Source of the DNA: an uncultured Gemmatimonadota bacterium
GTDB lineage: Bacteria; Gemmatimonadota; Gemmatimonadetes; Gemmatimonadales; Gemmatimonadaceae
Assembly (NCBI GenBank): GCA_903894655.1
Contig: CAITQY010000086.1
Coordinates: 1 to 11,084, forward strand
Reading direction: 5' to 3'
Length of the DNA: 11,084 bases
Part shown: positions 1 through 7,760 of the stretch, piece after piece
How positions within the stretch are numbered: position 1 is the first letter of the stretch
Layout of the letters: every line of letters begins with the position of its first letter
Notes under the pieces: generated by a model
Database searches by the model: none
Seen by the model: only the letters and a program-made list of their open reading frames with translations
Told to the model about the DNA's origin: nothing
Made by a program: the position numbers and the translations under genes

Positions 1-2376
1 AACAACTCCACGCCCGTCATCTACGTGGACGGCGTGCGCATGGACAACCTCAACACCATCGCCACGCTCGGCATGAACGTGTCCGGCGTGCGCGCCCAAG
101 GCGCGGCCACCAGCGCCATTGCCGACCTGCCGCTCGACAACATCGATCGTGTGGAGTTCATCCCCGGCGGCGCCGCCACCACGCTGTACGGCTCCGATGC
201 CGCCAACGGCGTCATTCAGATCTTCACCAAGCGCGGTGTGTCCGGCGCCACGAAGGGCTACTTCGAATCGCGCCTGGGCTACGACACGCCGCAGACGCAG
301 TTCCTCTTCTTCGACCGCACCAAGGACCTGCTGTACCGCAACGGGCTCACGCAGACGTACACCGCGGGGATCGAGGGCGGCAACAACGCCATCACGTACA
401 GCCTCTCGGGTAACCTCCGCGCCAGCGAGAGCCAGCGCGTGTACGGCGACAACCGCGCCTTCGGCGTGCGTAACGCGATCGGCGCAAACTTGGGCACGCG
501 GGGACGCTATCAGGGATCGTTCGCCTACAACGAGACCGACTCGCCGCGCTTCCGCAACGGCAACGGTGGTGGCTATACCTCGCTGTGGGTGCTGGAAGAC
601 GGACGCTCGAGCGCGTTCGGCTTCAACAACAACATCGACAGCATGAACGGCGAGGAATACGCCAAGCTCAAGACGTTCGTGAACGACGCCGAGCGGCTGC
701 AGGACAACCGGGTGTTCACGCGCTCGTTCCAGAGTTCGCAGCGGATCGACTTCGACCCGATGCCTACGGTCAAGACCCACATGACGTTCGGCCTCAACAA
801 CCGCTTCAGCAAAGAGCGCGCGATCGTCACGAATGAATATCAGGTCGCGACCAAGGCGTTCCCGGCCGGCACCACCGACCGTGGCAGCATCCAGAACTTC
901 GAACGCGCCTTCACCGGCTTCACGTTCGACGTGGGCGGGCAACACACCAAGAACTTCGGCGACAAGCTGTCCGTCATCAGCTCCGTCGGCGCCCAGCTGT
1001 TCCGCAACGACGATGTGCAGGTGTCGTACACGGCCACCAACGTGCGGGACGGCGCGCAGACCGTCACCGGCGCCGGTGTGACGCAGAGCTCGGACCTGGC
1101 CTATCGCGTGGCGAACTACGGTGTCTTTGCCCAGACCAACATCAGCTACCTGGAGAAGTACACCATGGAGCTCGGTCTGCGTGCCGACAAGAACACGGCG
1201 TTCGGCGCCAACACGGGAGCGCAGCTCTATCCGAAGGTCGGGCTGGTGTACGCGCTCGGCGCTGAGCCGTGGCTGCGCAAACTCATCTCGGAAGAGCTGC
1301 TCTCCGATATCCGCCTGCGCGCCGCGTACGGGGTGGCGGGGCAGTTCCCGCAGCCGTTCGCGAACGATCGCACCGTCGCCATCAATTCGTTCAACGGACA
1401 GCAGGCCGCGACGTTCGGCCAACCCGGCAACGCCAATCTCAAGCCGGAACGCACTGGCACCTTCGAGATGGGCACCGACCTGAGCTTCCTGCAGAACAAG
1501 GTGTCGTTCGGACTCGGCTGGTACTCGGCCCGAACCGTCGACGCGCTCATTACGGCACCGCCGGCCCCGTCCACGGGCGAAACCAACCAGATCACCAACT
1601 TGGGTGAAATCGCCAACAAGGGGCTGGAACTGCGTGGCTCCGTGACCCCGGTGAGCAATGCGAAGTTTCGCCTCACGCTCAACGGCGCGTTCAACACCTT
1701 GGACAACAAGGTGGTGAAAATGGGTGGCACGGCGCCGTTTGCTATCAGCGGCTATAGCGCCAGCACCGTGCAGGGCGTGGTACAGGAAGGCTACCAGGTG
1801 GGCTACCTGCGCGGTCTCAAGGCCGAATTCGGTGCGGACGGCAAGATCACCGCGATCAAGCCGCTCTCGTTCCTCGGCAACCCGACCGCCGACAAGTTCG
1901 GCAGCTTCGGAGCCCAGATGGGCATCGGATCGCGCTTCAACTTCCTCATGAGCGCCGACTACCAGTTCGGCGCCCAGACGCACTCGTTCGATCGGGGCTT
2001 CCGCTACCAGTACGGCTTGGCCGGCACGGAGAACTACGTCCCCGCCGCTGCGCTCGCGCAGGCGCCGTACAACGGCAACCGTGCCTTGATCTGGTCGCAG
2101 GTGCAGAACCTGTGGATTCAGAACACGGACTACGTGGCCATCCGCAACCTCACCGCGGACTACCGGATGCCGGAAAAGCTCCTGCCGCGTGGCGCCAAGG
2201 ATCTGCGCGTGGCGTTCTCCATCGCCAATCCGTGGCGCTGGACCGCGTCCACCTTCGATCCTGAGACCGACTTCTCGTCGACCTCGGTGCAGGGTGGTGC
2301 CGCGGTGGGCGGATTCAACTACGCGACGGATAGCAGCCCGCGCACCTTCCTCCTCACTCTTCGCTTCGGGTTCTGA
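1..2376 (+). CDS. SusC/RagA-type TonB-dependent outer-membrane receptor, 5' partial
   Basis: The frame is open from base 1 to TGA at 2374-2376 (791 codons), so the gene begins upstream. SusC proteins are usually about 1000 residues; the missing part would hold the signal peptide, the carboxypeptidase-like N-terminal domain and the first part of the plug. Residues 5-11 (PVIYVDG) and about 51-78 (RVEFIPGG, then LYGSDAANGVIQIFTKRG) are the classic SusC plug signature. The rest has alternating aromatic/polar strands of a 22-strand barrel, and the chain ends FLLTLRFGF, with the terminal Phe of a BAM-recognised beta signal. Such receptors import oligosaccharides or, as in RagAB, oligopeptides, using TonB energy, with a SusD lipoprotein as lid. 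The SusD gene starts 2 nt after this stop. The substrate cannot be read from the sequence; the downstream peptidase favours peptides (inference). Confidence 0.95.
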   Translation, partial: NNSTPVIYVDGVRMDNLNTIATLGMNVSGVRAQGAATSAIADLPLDNIDRVEFIPGGAATTLYGSDAANGVIQIFTKRGVSGATKGYFESRLGYDTPQTQFLFFDRTKDLLYRNGLTQTYTAGIEGGNNAITYSLSGNLRASESQRVYGDNRAFGVRNAIGANLGTRGRYQGSFAYNETDSPRFRNGNGGGYTSLWVLEDGRSSAFGFNNNIDSMNGEEYAKLKTFVNDAERLQDNRVFTRSFQSSQRIDFDPMPTVKTHMTFGLNNRFSKERAIVTNEYQVATKAFPAGTTDRGSIQNFERAFTGFTFDVGGQHTKNFGDKLSVISSVGAQLFRNDDVQVSYTATNVRDGAQTVTGAGVTQSSDLAYRVANYGVFAQTNISYLEKYTMELGLRADKNTAFGANTGAQLYPKVGLVYALGAEPWLRKLISEELLSDIRLRAAYGVAGQFPQPFANDRTVAINSFNGQQAATFGQPGNANLKPERTGTFEMGTDLSFLQNKVSFGLGWYSARTVDALITAPPAPSTGETNQITNLGEIANKGLELRGSVTPVSNAKFRLTLNGAFNTLDNKVVKMGGTAPFAISGYSASTVQGVVQEGYQVGYLRGLKAEFGADGKITAIKPLSFLGNPTADKFGSFGAQMGIGSRFNFLMSADYQFGAQTHSFDRGFRYQYGLAGTENYVPAAALAQAPYNGNRALIWSQVQNLWIQNTDYVAIRNLTADYRMPEKLLPRGAKDLRVAFSIANPWRWTASTFDPETDFSSTSVQGGAAVGGFNYATDSSPRTFLLTLRFGF

Positions 2377-2378
2377 TC

Positions 2379-3836
2379 ATGCGCCGACAGACATTGATTC
2401 CTGCGTCGGTCCGCCTGTTCGCGCCGATGCTCGCGGCCACCGCACTTGGGGCCTGCAACGTGTTTACGCCCACCGAGGTCCGGAATCCGAACCTCACCGA
2501 CCAGCAGTTCCTCAGCACCCCGGCGGCCGGCGCCTCTTGGCTGCGCGGCACCAGCCGCCAGTTCCTGATCACGCTCAACGGCGTCGTGCAGAATGCGGAG
2601 CTCGGGTCGGACAACTACTTCAACAACTACACGACCAACAACCAGCAGTTCGACGCGCCGAACATTCTGTATGTCGACCCCGATGTCACGTCGATCCAGA
2701 ACACCATCGCGCGACTCCGCTACATGGCGAGCTTCGGGCTGGACAGTGTGTTCCCGCGGGATCCACTCGTGACCGCGAACGACAAGGCCGAGATTTATTA
2801 CCTGCGCGGCGTCGCCAGCTTGTTCGCGGGGGAGATGTTCGTCGGCCTGCCCGCGGTGCCCAACGGCCCCGTCGTGGATGCGCAAGCGAATCTGAATGCG
2901 GCAGTCGCCGACTTCACGCAGGCGCGCACGCTCTCCACCGATGTGCCCAGCAAGAACAGCTATACGCTGGCCCTCGCGCGGGCGTACCACCGGTTGGGCA
3001 ACAAGGCCAAGGCGGTCGAAGAGGCGCAGGCGCTGCTCACGGCCAATCCGACCTTCATCCGCAATGCGTCGTTTGATCCGGTCAACGGCCCGTCCAACAA
3101 CATGACGGGCGTGCTGACGAGCTCCGTCAACAACTTCCAGCCGTTGCCGCGTCTCGACTTCCTGGATCCCAAGTTCCTCAACCGGGGTGCGACGACCCAG
3201 AGCCCGATCGCCTTCCAGAAGTCGGAAGAGGCGCACATGATCATCGCCGAAGCCAACATCGCCGACAACAACCTGACGGCGGCGAAGGACCGGCTGAAGC
3301 AGCTGCTGGCGCTGGTGCTCACGCGCACCACCGAGCTCACGGATAGCCGCCTGCAGCTGCGCGGTCGCGCGGCCGGTAAGGTGCTCTATCCAAACACCGC
3401 CGATACGAAGGTCGCGTTCGCGCCCGGACAGCCGTTGCAGGACGGCTTCGTGCTCACGCGCTCCCTGCCGACCGTCCGCGTGGCGACCGTCTCCGGCACC
3501 TCGGTCACGACCGCCCGCATCGACGCCATCACCACGGCCGACGACGCGCTGTACGTGCTGTACCTCATGCGTCAGGAAATCTTTATCGCCGAAGGACGCC
3601 GCCTGGCCGACCTCGGCATCATGCTCCCCGTGGCGCAGACCGAAGTCATCGCGAACAAGAACACCAAGGACGGCGAGCCATACACGCTGGCGCAGGTCCC
3701 GTCTTTCATCCCGCGGGCCTTCGAGATGGACGCCTTCACCTACGATGCCGCTGCCAAGACCGTGGTCATCAAGCATGACATGAACCGGACGCTTGTACTG
3801 AACAAGACGTCTCCGCTCGTGCTTCCCTTCCATTAA
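2379..3836 (+). CDS. SusD/RagB-family nutrient-binding outer-membrane lipoprotein
   Basis: 485 residues, a normal SusD length. The N-terminus has basic residues, a hydrophobic stretch and a lipobox L-G-A-C with Cys26 as the predicted lipidated residue. A TPR-like helical pair lies at about 196-227 (ALARAYHRLGNKAKAVEEA), a second helical hairpin at about 280-310 (KSEEAHMIIAEAN, then AAKDRLKQLL), and the C-terminal family signature RQEIFIAEGRRLADLG at 398-413. The protein would sit on the outer-membrane surface as the hinged lid of the SusC-type receptor encoded just upstream. ATG 2379 has no convincing Shine-Dalgarno sequence and follows the SusC stop by 2 nt, so it is probably translated by coupling. 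No glycan-binding SusE/F or glycoside hydrolase follows; the next gene is a peptidase. The family assignment is firm and the ligand unknown. Confidence 0.9.
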   Translation: MRRQTLIPASVRLFAPMLAATALGACNVFTPTEVRNPNLTDQQFLSTPAAGASWLRGTSRQFLITLNGVVQNAELGSDNYFNNYTTNNQQFDAPNILYVDPDVTSIQNTIARLRYMASFGLDSVFPRDPLVTANDKAEIYYLRGVASLFAGEMFVGLPAVPNGPVVDAQANLNAAVADFTQARTLSTDVPSKNSYTLALARAYHRLGNKAKAVEEAQALLTANPTFIRNASFDPVNGPSNNMTGVLTSSVNNFQPLPRLDFLDPKFLNRGATTQSPIAFQKSEEAHMIIAEANIADNNLTAAKDRLKQLLALVLTRTTELTDSRLQLRGRAAGKVLYPNTADTKVAFAPGQPLQDGFVLTRSLPTVRVATVSGTSVTTARIDAITTADDALYVLYLMRQEIFIAEGRRLADLGIMLPVAQTEVIANKNTKDGEPYTLAQVPSFIPRAFEMDAFTYDAAAKTVVIKHDMNRTLVLNKTSPLVLPFH

Positions 3837-3852
3837 ACGGTCGGACTCTTCC

Positions 3853-5031
3853 ATGGTTCAGCGTTCCCGTTCCATTTTCACCTCCCCCGGCGCGCGATGG
3901 CGCGCCGGGGTGCTGGTGGCCACCGCGCTGCCAGCGCTGGCCCTGCCAGCCCTCGCGCTCCGCGCCCAGCCCGTGCGCCCGGCCACACAGCCACCGGCGC
4001 GCGTCACCGTGATCGGCCCCGGCCCGACCAACTCGCTCACCGACGTGCCAGGGCTCAAAGTCGGTCACTTCACCCGCTCGGACAGCGGCTACCGCTCCGG
4101 CACCACCGTCATCCGCACCGAAAAGGGCGCGACCGCCGGTTATAGCCAGATGGGTGGCGCGCCCGGCACCAAGGAAACCGATCTGCTCAAGCCGGGCGGT
4201 CAGGTCCGCACCGTGCAGGCCATCATGCTCGGTGGTGGCAGTGCCTTCGGCCTCGATGCGGCGACCGGCGTGATGCAGTGGATGGAAGAGCACAACTTCG
4301 GCGTGCCCGTGGGCGCCGGGGTGGTCCCCATCGTGCCCGCCGCGATCCTCATGGACCTCGGCCGCGGTGGCAACTTCAAGAAGCGCCCCGACGCCTCCTT
4401 CGGCTACAAAGCCACGGACGCCGCCACCACCGACCCCGTGCAGAGCGGCCGCATCGGCGTGGGCATGGGTGCCGGCTGGGGCATGGGCACCGCCAGTGTG
4501 AAGCTGTCCAACGGCTACACCGTGGCGGCCATCGTCGGACTCAACCCGGCCGGGTCACCACTCGACCCGCGCACATGCCTCCCCTACGGCTTCTTCCTCG
4601 AGCTCGGTGACGAGTTCAACCTGGTGCAGCCCAAGGCCGAGGAATGCGCAGCAGCGGCCACCGGCCGCGGTGGTCCGAACGACGGCTCGGACGGCGCCCC
4701 GCGCAACACCACGATCGCCCTCGTGGCCACCGACGCCCCGCTGTTCGACCTCGAGGCCGAGCGCATGGCGCAGATCGCCAATGCGGGCCTTGCCCGCTCC
4801 ATCCGTCCCATTCACGGCATTGGCGACGGGGACACGGTGTTCGGCATGGCCACGACACTGCCCACCACCCAAATGAGCAACGGCGATCTGCAAGCCATCT
4901 TCAACGCCGGGGCCGATGTCCTCGGGCGGGCGGTCGTGCATGCGGTGCTGATGTCCAAGCAGGTCGGCACCAGCCGAGCCGGATATTGTCAGCAGTATCC
5001 GAGTGCCTGTGTGAAGCGTACCGGCAAGTAA
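3853..5031 (+). CDS. Secreted P1-family peptidase (DmpA/BapA-like aminopeptidase), self-processing
   Basis: 392 residues. Residues 1-39 look like a Sec signal peptide: basic n-region, then a repeated LPALA core ending ALRA|Q, so the enzyme is probably periplasmic. Family P1 (L-aminopeptidase/D-esterase) marks are LTDVPGLKVGH (62-72), LGGGSAFGLDAA (126-137), VPIVPAAILMDL (158-169), NTTIALVATDAPL (285-297) and HGIGDGDTVFGMAT (321-334). Members are Ntn-hydrolases that cleave themselves to free an N-terminal Ser or Thr nucleophile; here the expected cut is Asn285-Thr286. Four cysteines (242, 265, 379, 386) could form disulfides. Characterised relatives release N-terminal D- or beta-amino acids such as beta-alanine, or hydrolyse amides; which applies here is not visible. 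The gene lies 16 nt after the susD-like stop and is likely co-transcribed. A very stable hairpin at 3885-3910 lies within codons 11-20. Confidence 0.92.
   Translation: MVQRSRSIFTSPGARWRAGVLVATALPALALPALALRAQPVRPATQPPARVTVIGPGPTNSLTDVPGLKVGHFTRSDSGYRSGTTVIRTEKGATAGYSQMGGAPGTKETDLLKPGGQVRTVQAIMLGGGSAFGLDAATGVMQWMEEHNFGVPVGAGVVPIVPAAILMDLGRGGNFKKRPDASFGYKATDAATTDPVQSGRIGVGMGAGWGMGTASVKLSNGYTVAAIVGLNPAGSPLDPRTCLPYGFFLELGDEFNLVQPKAEECAAAATGRGGPNDGSDGAPRNTTIALVATDAPLFDLEAERMAQIANAGLARSIRPIHGIGDGDTVFGMATTLPTTQMSNGDLQAIFNAGADVLGRAVVHAVLMSKQVGTSRAGYCQQYPSACVKRTGK
3885..3910 (+). other. 11-bp all-GC perfect hairpin inside the P1 peptidase signal-peptide codons
   Basis: Bases 3885-3895 (CCCCGGCGCGC) are exactly complementary to 3900-3910 (GCGCGCCGGGG), with a GATG loop at 3896-3899. 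No T-run follows on either strand, so it does not look like a standard intrinsic terminator. It begins 32 nt into the coding sequence, within reach of an initiating ribosome, and could reduce translation, pause transcription or protect the susCD part of the mRNA from 3' decay. The structure is seen directly; the role is inferred. Confidence 0.6.
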
Positions 5032-5049
5032 CGCCGCACCACCCCCTTT

Positions 5050-5053
5050 AGGA
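5050..5053 (+). promoter_or_regulatory. Shine-Dalgarno sequence for the 23-codon ORF
   Basis: AGGA stands 8 nt before the ATG at 5062. It is better placed than the ribosome-binding sites of several larger genes in this window, which is the main reason to take the small ORF seriously. Confidence 0.4.
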
Positions 5054-5061
5054 CCAGATAC

Positions 5062-5133
5062 ATGAAGCGACTCGCCGGCGGGCTGCTGGCCGTGCTGATG
5101 CTCACCGGGCAATCCACCGCGTATCCGCGGTAA
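5062..5133 (+). CDS. 23-residue signal-peptide-like small ORF (small protein or gene remnant)
   Basis: ATG 5062 to TAA 5131-5133 encodes a peptide starting MKRLAGGLLAVLMLTG and ending STAYPR. It has a textbook signal-peptide layout: two basic residues, a core of about 11 hydrophobic residues, and a polar end with a possible S-T-A cleavage site. The stop comes at once after that, so no mature protein is left; in the same frame only 14 more codons follow before the next stop. It lies 30 nt after the P1 peptidase and 46 nt before the aminotransferase, on the same strand. It may be the surviving 5' end of a deleted secreted-protein gene, or a real membrane micropeptide. No family is recognisable. 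Confidence 0.35.
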   Translation: MKRLAGGLLAVLMLTGQSTAYPR

Positions 5134-5179
5134 CTGCAGCGCGGTAGCCGCGCGCACTCATCACCACACGAGTTCTGAG

Positions 5180-6511
5180 ATGACCGCTCCGACCACGCCC
5201 TCCCCGTCCCTCGATTCGCAGTGGATGCCGTTCACGGCCAACAAGGCGTTCAGGGCCCGACCGCGCCTGCTCGTCAGCGCCAAGGACATGCACTATCAGT
5301 CGGACGACGGGCGCGCGATTCTTGACGGGACCGCCGGACTCTGGTGCGTGAATGCCGGACACTGCCGGGCCCCCATCATCGACGCGATCAGTCGGACGGC
5401 CTCGACGCTCGATTTCGCGCCGAGCTTTCAGATGGGGCATCCGCTGTCGTTCGCGCTGGCCGACAAGCTGGTGAAGCTGCTCCCCACCGGCATGAACAAG
5501 GTCTTCTTCTCCAACTCGGGGAGCGAGGCGGTGGACAGCGCGCTCAAGATCGCCATGGCCTACCATCAGGCTCGCGGCGAACCGGAGCGCACCATGTTCA
5601 TCGGACGTGTGCGCGGCTATCACGGCGTGGGCTTCGGTGGCATTTCCGTGGGCGGCATCGAAACGAACCGCAAAACGTTCACGGCGCAGCTGATGCCGCA
5701 CATCGATCATCTGCCGCACACGCACGATCTCGCCCACAACGCGTTCTCGAAAGGACAGCCGCTCTGGGGCGCGCACCTCGCCGACGCCCTCGAAACCATG
5801 GTGGCCACGCACGGTGCCGGCAGCATCGCCGCCGTGATCGTCGAACCGCTGGCGGGATCCACCGGCGTGCTCGTGCCACCCGTGGGCTATCTGGAACGGC
5901 TGCGGGCGCTGTGTACGGCCCACGGCATCCTGCTGATCTTCGACGAAGTCATCAGCGGATTCGGACGACTCGGCGCTCCGTTCGCCGCGCAGCACTTCGG
6001 CGTGACCCCTGACATCATGGCGCTGGCCAAGGGTCTCACCAACGCGGCCGTACCGATGGGCGCCACCGCCGTGCAGGGGTCCATCTACGACACCGTCGTC
6101 AACGCCTCGGCGCGCGGCATCGAGTTGTTCCATGGGTATACCTACAGCGGACACCCGCTGGCGGCGGCCGCCGGCCTCGCCACCATGGAGATCTACGAGC
6201 AGGAAGACCTGTTCGCGCGGACGCGCGCGCTCGCGCCCGAGTGGGAAACCGCCGTGCACGCGCTGCGTGATGCGCCGTACGTGATCGACGTGCGCAACCT
6301 CGGTCTGGTGGCCGGCATCGAACTCGAACCGCGTGCCGGCCTGCCGGGAGCCCGCGCCTACGACGCCTTCGTAAACTGCTTCCACGACCAGGACGCGCTG
6401 ATTCGCGTTACCGGCGATATCATTGCTCTGTCGCCGCCGCTCATTATCAGCGTCGACCAGATCCACGAGCTGGTCGGCAAAGTCCGCCGGGCACTCGAGG
6501 CGATCACGTAA
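5180..6511 (+). CDS. Beta-alanine:pyruvate (omega-amino acid) aminotransferase, class III
   Basis: 443 residues, full length for this PLP-dependent family. Motifs recalled from the Pseudomonas beta-alanine:pyruvate aminotransferase occur along the whole chain: MPFTANKAF (16-24), LDGTAGLWCVNAGHC (48-62), FAPSFQMGHP (79-88), NSGSEAVDSALK (112-123), RGYHGVGFGGISVGG (145-159), LLIFDEVISGFGRLG (251-265) and HGYTYSGHP (318-326). Lys284 in ALAKG is the predicted PLP Schiff-base lysine and Asp255 the residue that binds the pyridine nitrogen. Arg409, before VTGDIIALSPPL, fits the carboxylate-binding arginine. The reaction is beta-alanine plus pyruvate to malonate semialdehyde plus alanine, in the cytoplasm. 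Related omega-transaminases also take other terminal amines, so the substrate is probable rather than certain. ATG 5180 has only a weak GAG before it. It follows the P1 peptidase and precedes hemJ by 19 nt. Confidence 0.9.
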   Translation: MTAPTTPSPSLDSQWMPFTANKAFRARPRLLVSAKDMHYQSDDGRAILDGTAGLWCVNAGHCRAPIIDAISRTASTLDFAPSFQMGHPLSFALADKLVKLLPTGMNKVFFSNSGSEAVDSALKIAMAYHQARGEPERTMFIGRVRGYHGVGFGGISVGGIETNRKTFTAQLMPHIDHLPHTHDLAHNAFSKGQPLWGAHLADALETMVATHGAGSIAAVIVEPLAGSTGVLVPPVGYLERLRALCTAHGILLIFDEVISGFGRLGAPFAAQHFGVTPDIMALAKGLTNAAVPMGATAVQGSIYDTVVNASARGIELFHGYTYSGHPLAAAAGLATMEIYEQEDLFARTRALAPEWETAVHALRDAPYVIDVRNLGLVAGIELEPRAGLPGARAYDAFVNCFHDQDALIRVTGDIIALSPPLIISVDQIHELVGKVRRALEAIT

Positions 6512-6522
6512 CGTCAGTGCGC

Positions 6523-6526
6523 GAGG
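6523..6526 (+). promoter_or_regulatory. Shine-Dalgarno sequence deciding the hemJ start
   Basis: GAGG lies 4 nt before the GTG at 6531. The spacing is short, but together with the family's N-terminal length it supports this GTG over an ATG 108 nt upstream inside the aminotransferase gene. Confidence 0.45.
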
Positions 6527-6530
6527 CTTC

Positions 6531-6971
6531 GTGAACGGAACTACCTACCTGTCGGTCAAGGCGCTACACGTCATCGCCGTCATCGCTTGGTACGCCGGGC
6601 TGTTCTACATCTTCCGCCTGTACGTGTACCACGTGCAGAAACGCAGCGAGCCGGCGGTGACGGCCACCCTCGAAGTCATGGAGCGGCGCCTGCTGCGCGC
6701 CATCATGACGCCGGCGATGGTCGTCTCCATCGGTGCCGGCGCCGCGATGCTGGTGATGAATCCGTCGCTGCTCAAGATGCCGTGGATGCACGCCAAGCTC
6801 GGCGCCGTCGTCTTCCTGCTTGGCTATCACGGCCTCGCGTCGTGGACGCGCAAGAAATTCCTGCAGGGCGAGTACGTGCTCAGCGAAACCGCCTGCCGCT
6901 GGATCAATGAAGTACCCACGATCCTGCTGCTCATCATCGTGATCGGCGTGATCGTGCGACCTGGCACGTGA
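6531..6971 (+). CDS. hemJ: HemJ-type protoporphyrinogen IX oxidase (membrane)
   Basis: 146 residues from GTG 6531, matching the usual 140-150 of this family (formerly UPF0093). The protein would oxidise protoporphyrinogen IX to protoporphyrin IX in the inner membrane, the penultimate step of heme and (bacterio)chlorophyll precursor synthesis. Visible marks are VKALHVIAVIAWYAGLFYIFRLYVYH (positions 9-34, with His13 and His34), MERRLLRAIMTPAM (50-63), MHAKL (85-89) and RWINEVPTILLLIIVIGVIVRP (123-144). Four hydrophobic segments fit a four-helix membrane protein. The frame is open upstream to an ATG at 6423, but that extension overlaps the aminotransferase by 89 nt and reads as a low-complexity Arg/Ser stretch. 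The gene is 19 nt after the aminotransferase and probably shares its transcript. CopD-type copper-resistance membrane proteins are a more distant alternative. Confidence 0.88.
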   Translation: MNGTTYLSVKALHVIAVIAWYAGLFYIFRLYVYHVQKRSEPAVTATLEVMERRLLRAIMTPAMVVSIGAGAAMLVMNPSLLKMPWMHAKLGAVVFLLGYHGLASWTRKKFLQGEYVLSETACRWINEVPTILLLIIVIGVIVRPGT

Positions 6972-6981
6972 TGTAAACAGC

Positions 6982-6998
6982 GGCGGCCGTGGACCGCC
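6982..6998. terminator. Possible small bidirectional terminator hairpin
   Basis: GGCGG (6982-6986) pairs with CCGCC (6994-6998) across a 7-nt loop, in the 27 nt between the convergent hemJ and hydrolase genes. The stem is short and no T-run flanks it, so the call is weak. Confidence 0.25.
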
Positions 6999-7733
6999 CT
7001 ACAGCAGCTTGCGGAGCACGTCGTCGTCGAGGCGATGCCCGCCACCGAACGTGAACTCTTCCACCTCGATGCCCATCGCGTCGATGCGCTTACGAAGGGT
7101 TCGGCGGAAGGAATCGGTGGCGAATTTGTCCTTGTCGCCCACCACCACCTGCACGGTGGTGCCGGTCCACGCCGCGCGCATCGCGTCGTCCGACACATCA
7201 TGCGCCAACCCGCCCGCCCACAGCACATGCGTGGCCACGTCGGCTCCCTCCTCCGGCACGCCACGGTCGGCCACATCGGCCACCCAACGCATGCTCATCG
7301 CCACGCCCTGCGAGAACCCGAGCACCTTGATCGCCGGAACGTCACCGCGCGCTTCGAGAATCGCGTCGACCTCTTGGCCGACGACCGCGTGCAACATGCC
7401 GAGCGCGTCGCGCAAATCGTCCTCGCGATCGTCACGCGTGAGCCACGTGGCGCCGGTCCGCGCCAGATGCTTCCCATCAGCCCGCGGCAGCTCCAGGTAG
7501 AAGCGCGACAGCCCCTCGGGGGCGACGATTCGCGTGGCTTTGGGCGCCTGCCGGGCGAACGTGGTCAGGAACTCGCTGGCCAGCTGGCCGTAGCCATGAA
7601 ACACCACCCACAGCGTGGTGGTATCGGCCGGGTCGGCTCCAGCGGTCGCGTACCGGGCCGTGCGCTCCACGGCGATCTTATGCATGGTGATCGCCGCAAC
7701 GGCGTCACGAGTGGCGTCTTGGAATTCAGTCAT
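6999..7733 (-). CDS. Alpha/beta-hydrolase, phospholipase/carboxylesterase family
   Basis: 244 residues, close to the 210-240 of the small phospholipase/carboxylesterase (acyl-protein thioesterase-like) family. The fold marks are LWVVFHGYGQ (41-50), where HGYG shapes the oxyanion hole, the nucleophile elbow GFSQG (139-143) with Ser141, a likely acid at Asp200 or Asp202 in VVVGDKDKF, and His233 in GGGHRL. No signal peptide is seen, so it should be a soluble cytoplasmic serine esterase; the substrate is unknown. The chain ends 11 residues after the catalytic His. ATG 7733 has a modest AGGT a few bases upstream. The gene converges with hemJ (27 nt between stops) and its 5' end faces the divergent BLUF gene. 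It has no visible functional link to the SusCD block. Confidence 0.82.
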   Translation of the reverse strand: MTEFQDATRDAVAAITMHKIAVERTARYATAGADPADTTTLWVVFHGYGQLASEFLTTFARQAPKATRIVAPEGLSRFYLELPRADGKHLARTGATWLTRDDREDDLRDALGMLHAVVGQEVDAILEARGDVPAIKVLGFSQGVAMSMRWVADVADRGVPEEGADVATHVLWAGGLAHDVSDDAMRAAWTGTTVQVVVGDKDKFATDSFRRTLRKRIDAMGIEVEEFTFGGGHRLDDDVLRKLL

Positions 7734-7760
7734 CGTACCTGAAGTCTAGTCACTGGCCTG

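Noticed and set aside
2319..3854. A 511-codon open frame on the minus strand, antisense to the SusD-like gene.
   Set aside because: Its translation is a low-complexity Arg/Gly/Glu/Val/His mix with no family marks, as high-GC antisense frames often are, while the plus strand encodes a clear SusD protein.
5048..5056. The 9-mer TTAGGACCA occurs here and again at 7839-7847, considered as a shared regulatory site.
   Set aside because: The contexts differ (Shine-Dalgarno region versus palindrome), flanks do not match, and one 9-base match is not enough.
5139..5153. GCGCGG-TAG-CCGCGC inverted repeat before the aminotransferase, considered as a terminator.
   Set aside because: Only 6 bp with a 3-nt loop and no T-run; common by chance at this GC content.
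5102..6466. A 454-codon open frame on the minus strand, antisense to the aminotransferase.
   Set aside because: Composition is antisense-like (His/Arg/Gly/Val rich) and it covers a fully conserved aminotransferase.
6423..6530. N-terminal extension of HemJ from ATG 6423.
   Set aside because: It overlaps the aminotransferase, reads as an Arg/Ser-rich frame-shifted shadow, and gives a length beyond the family norm. GTG 6531 has GAGG upstream and fits the family.
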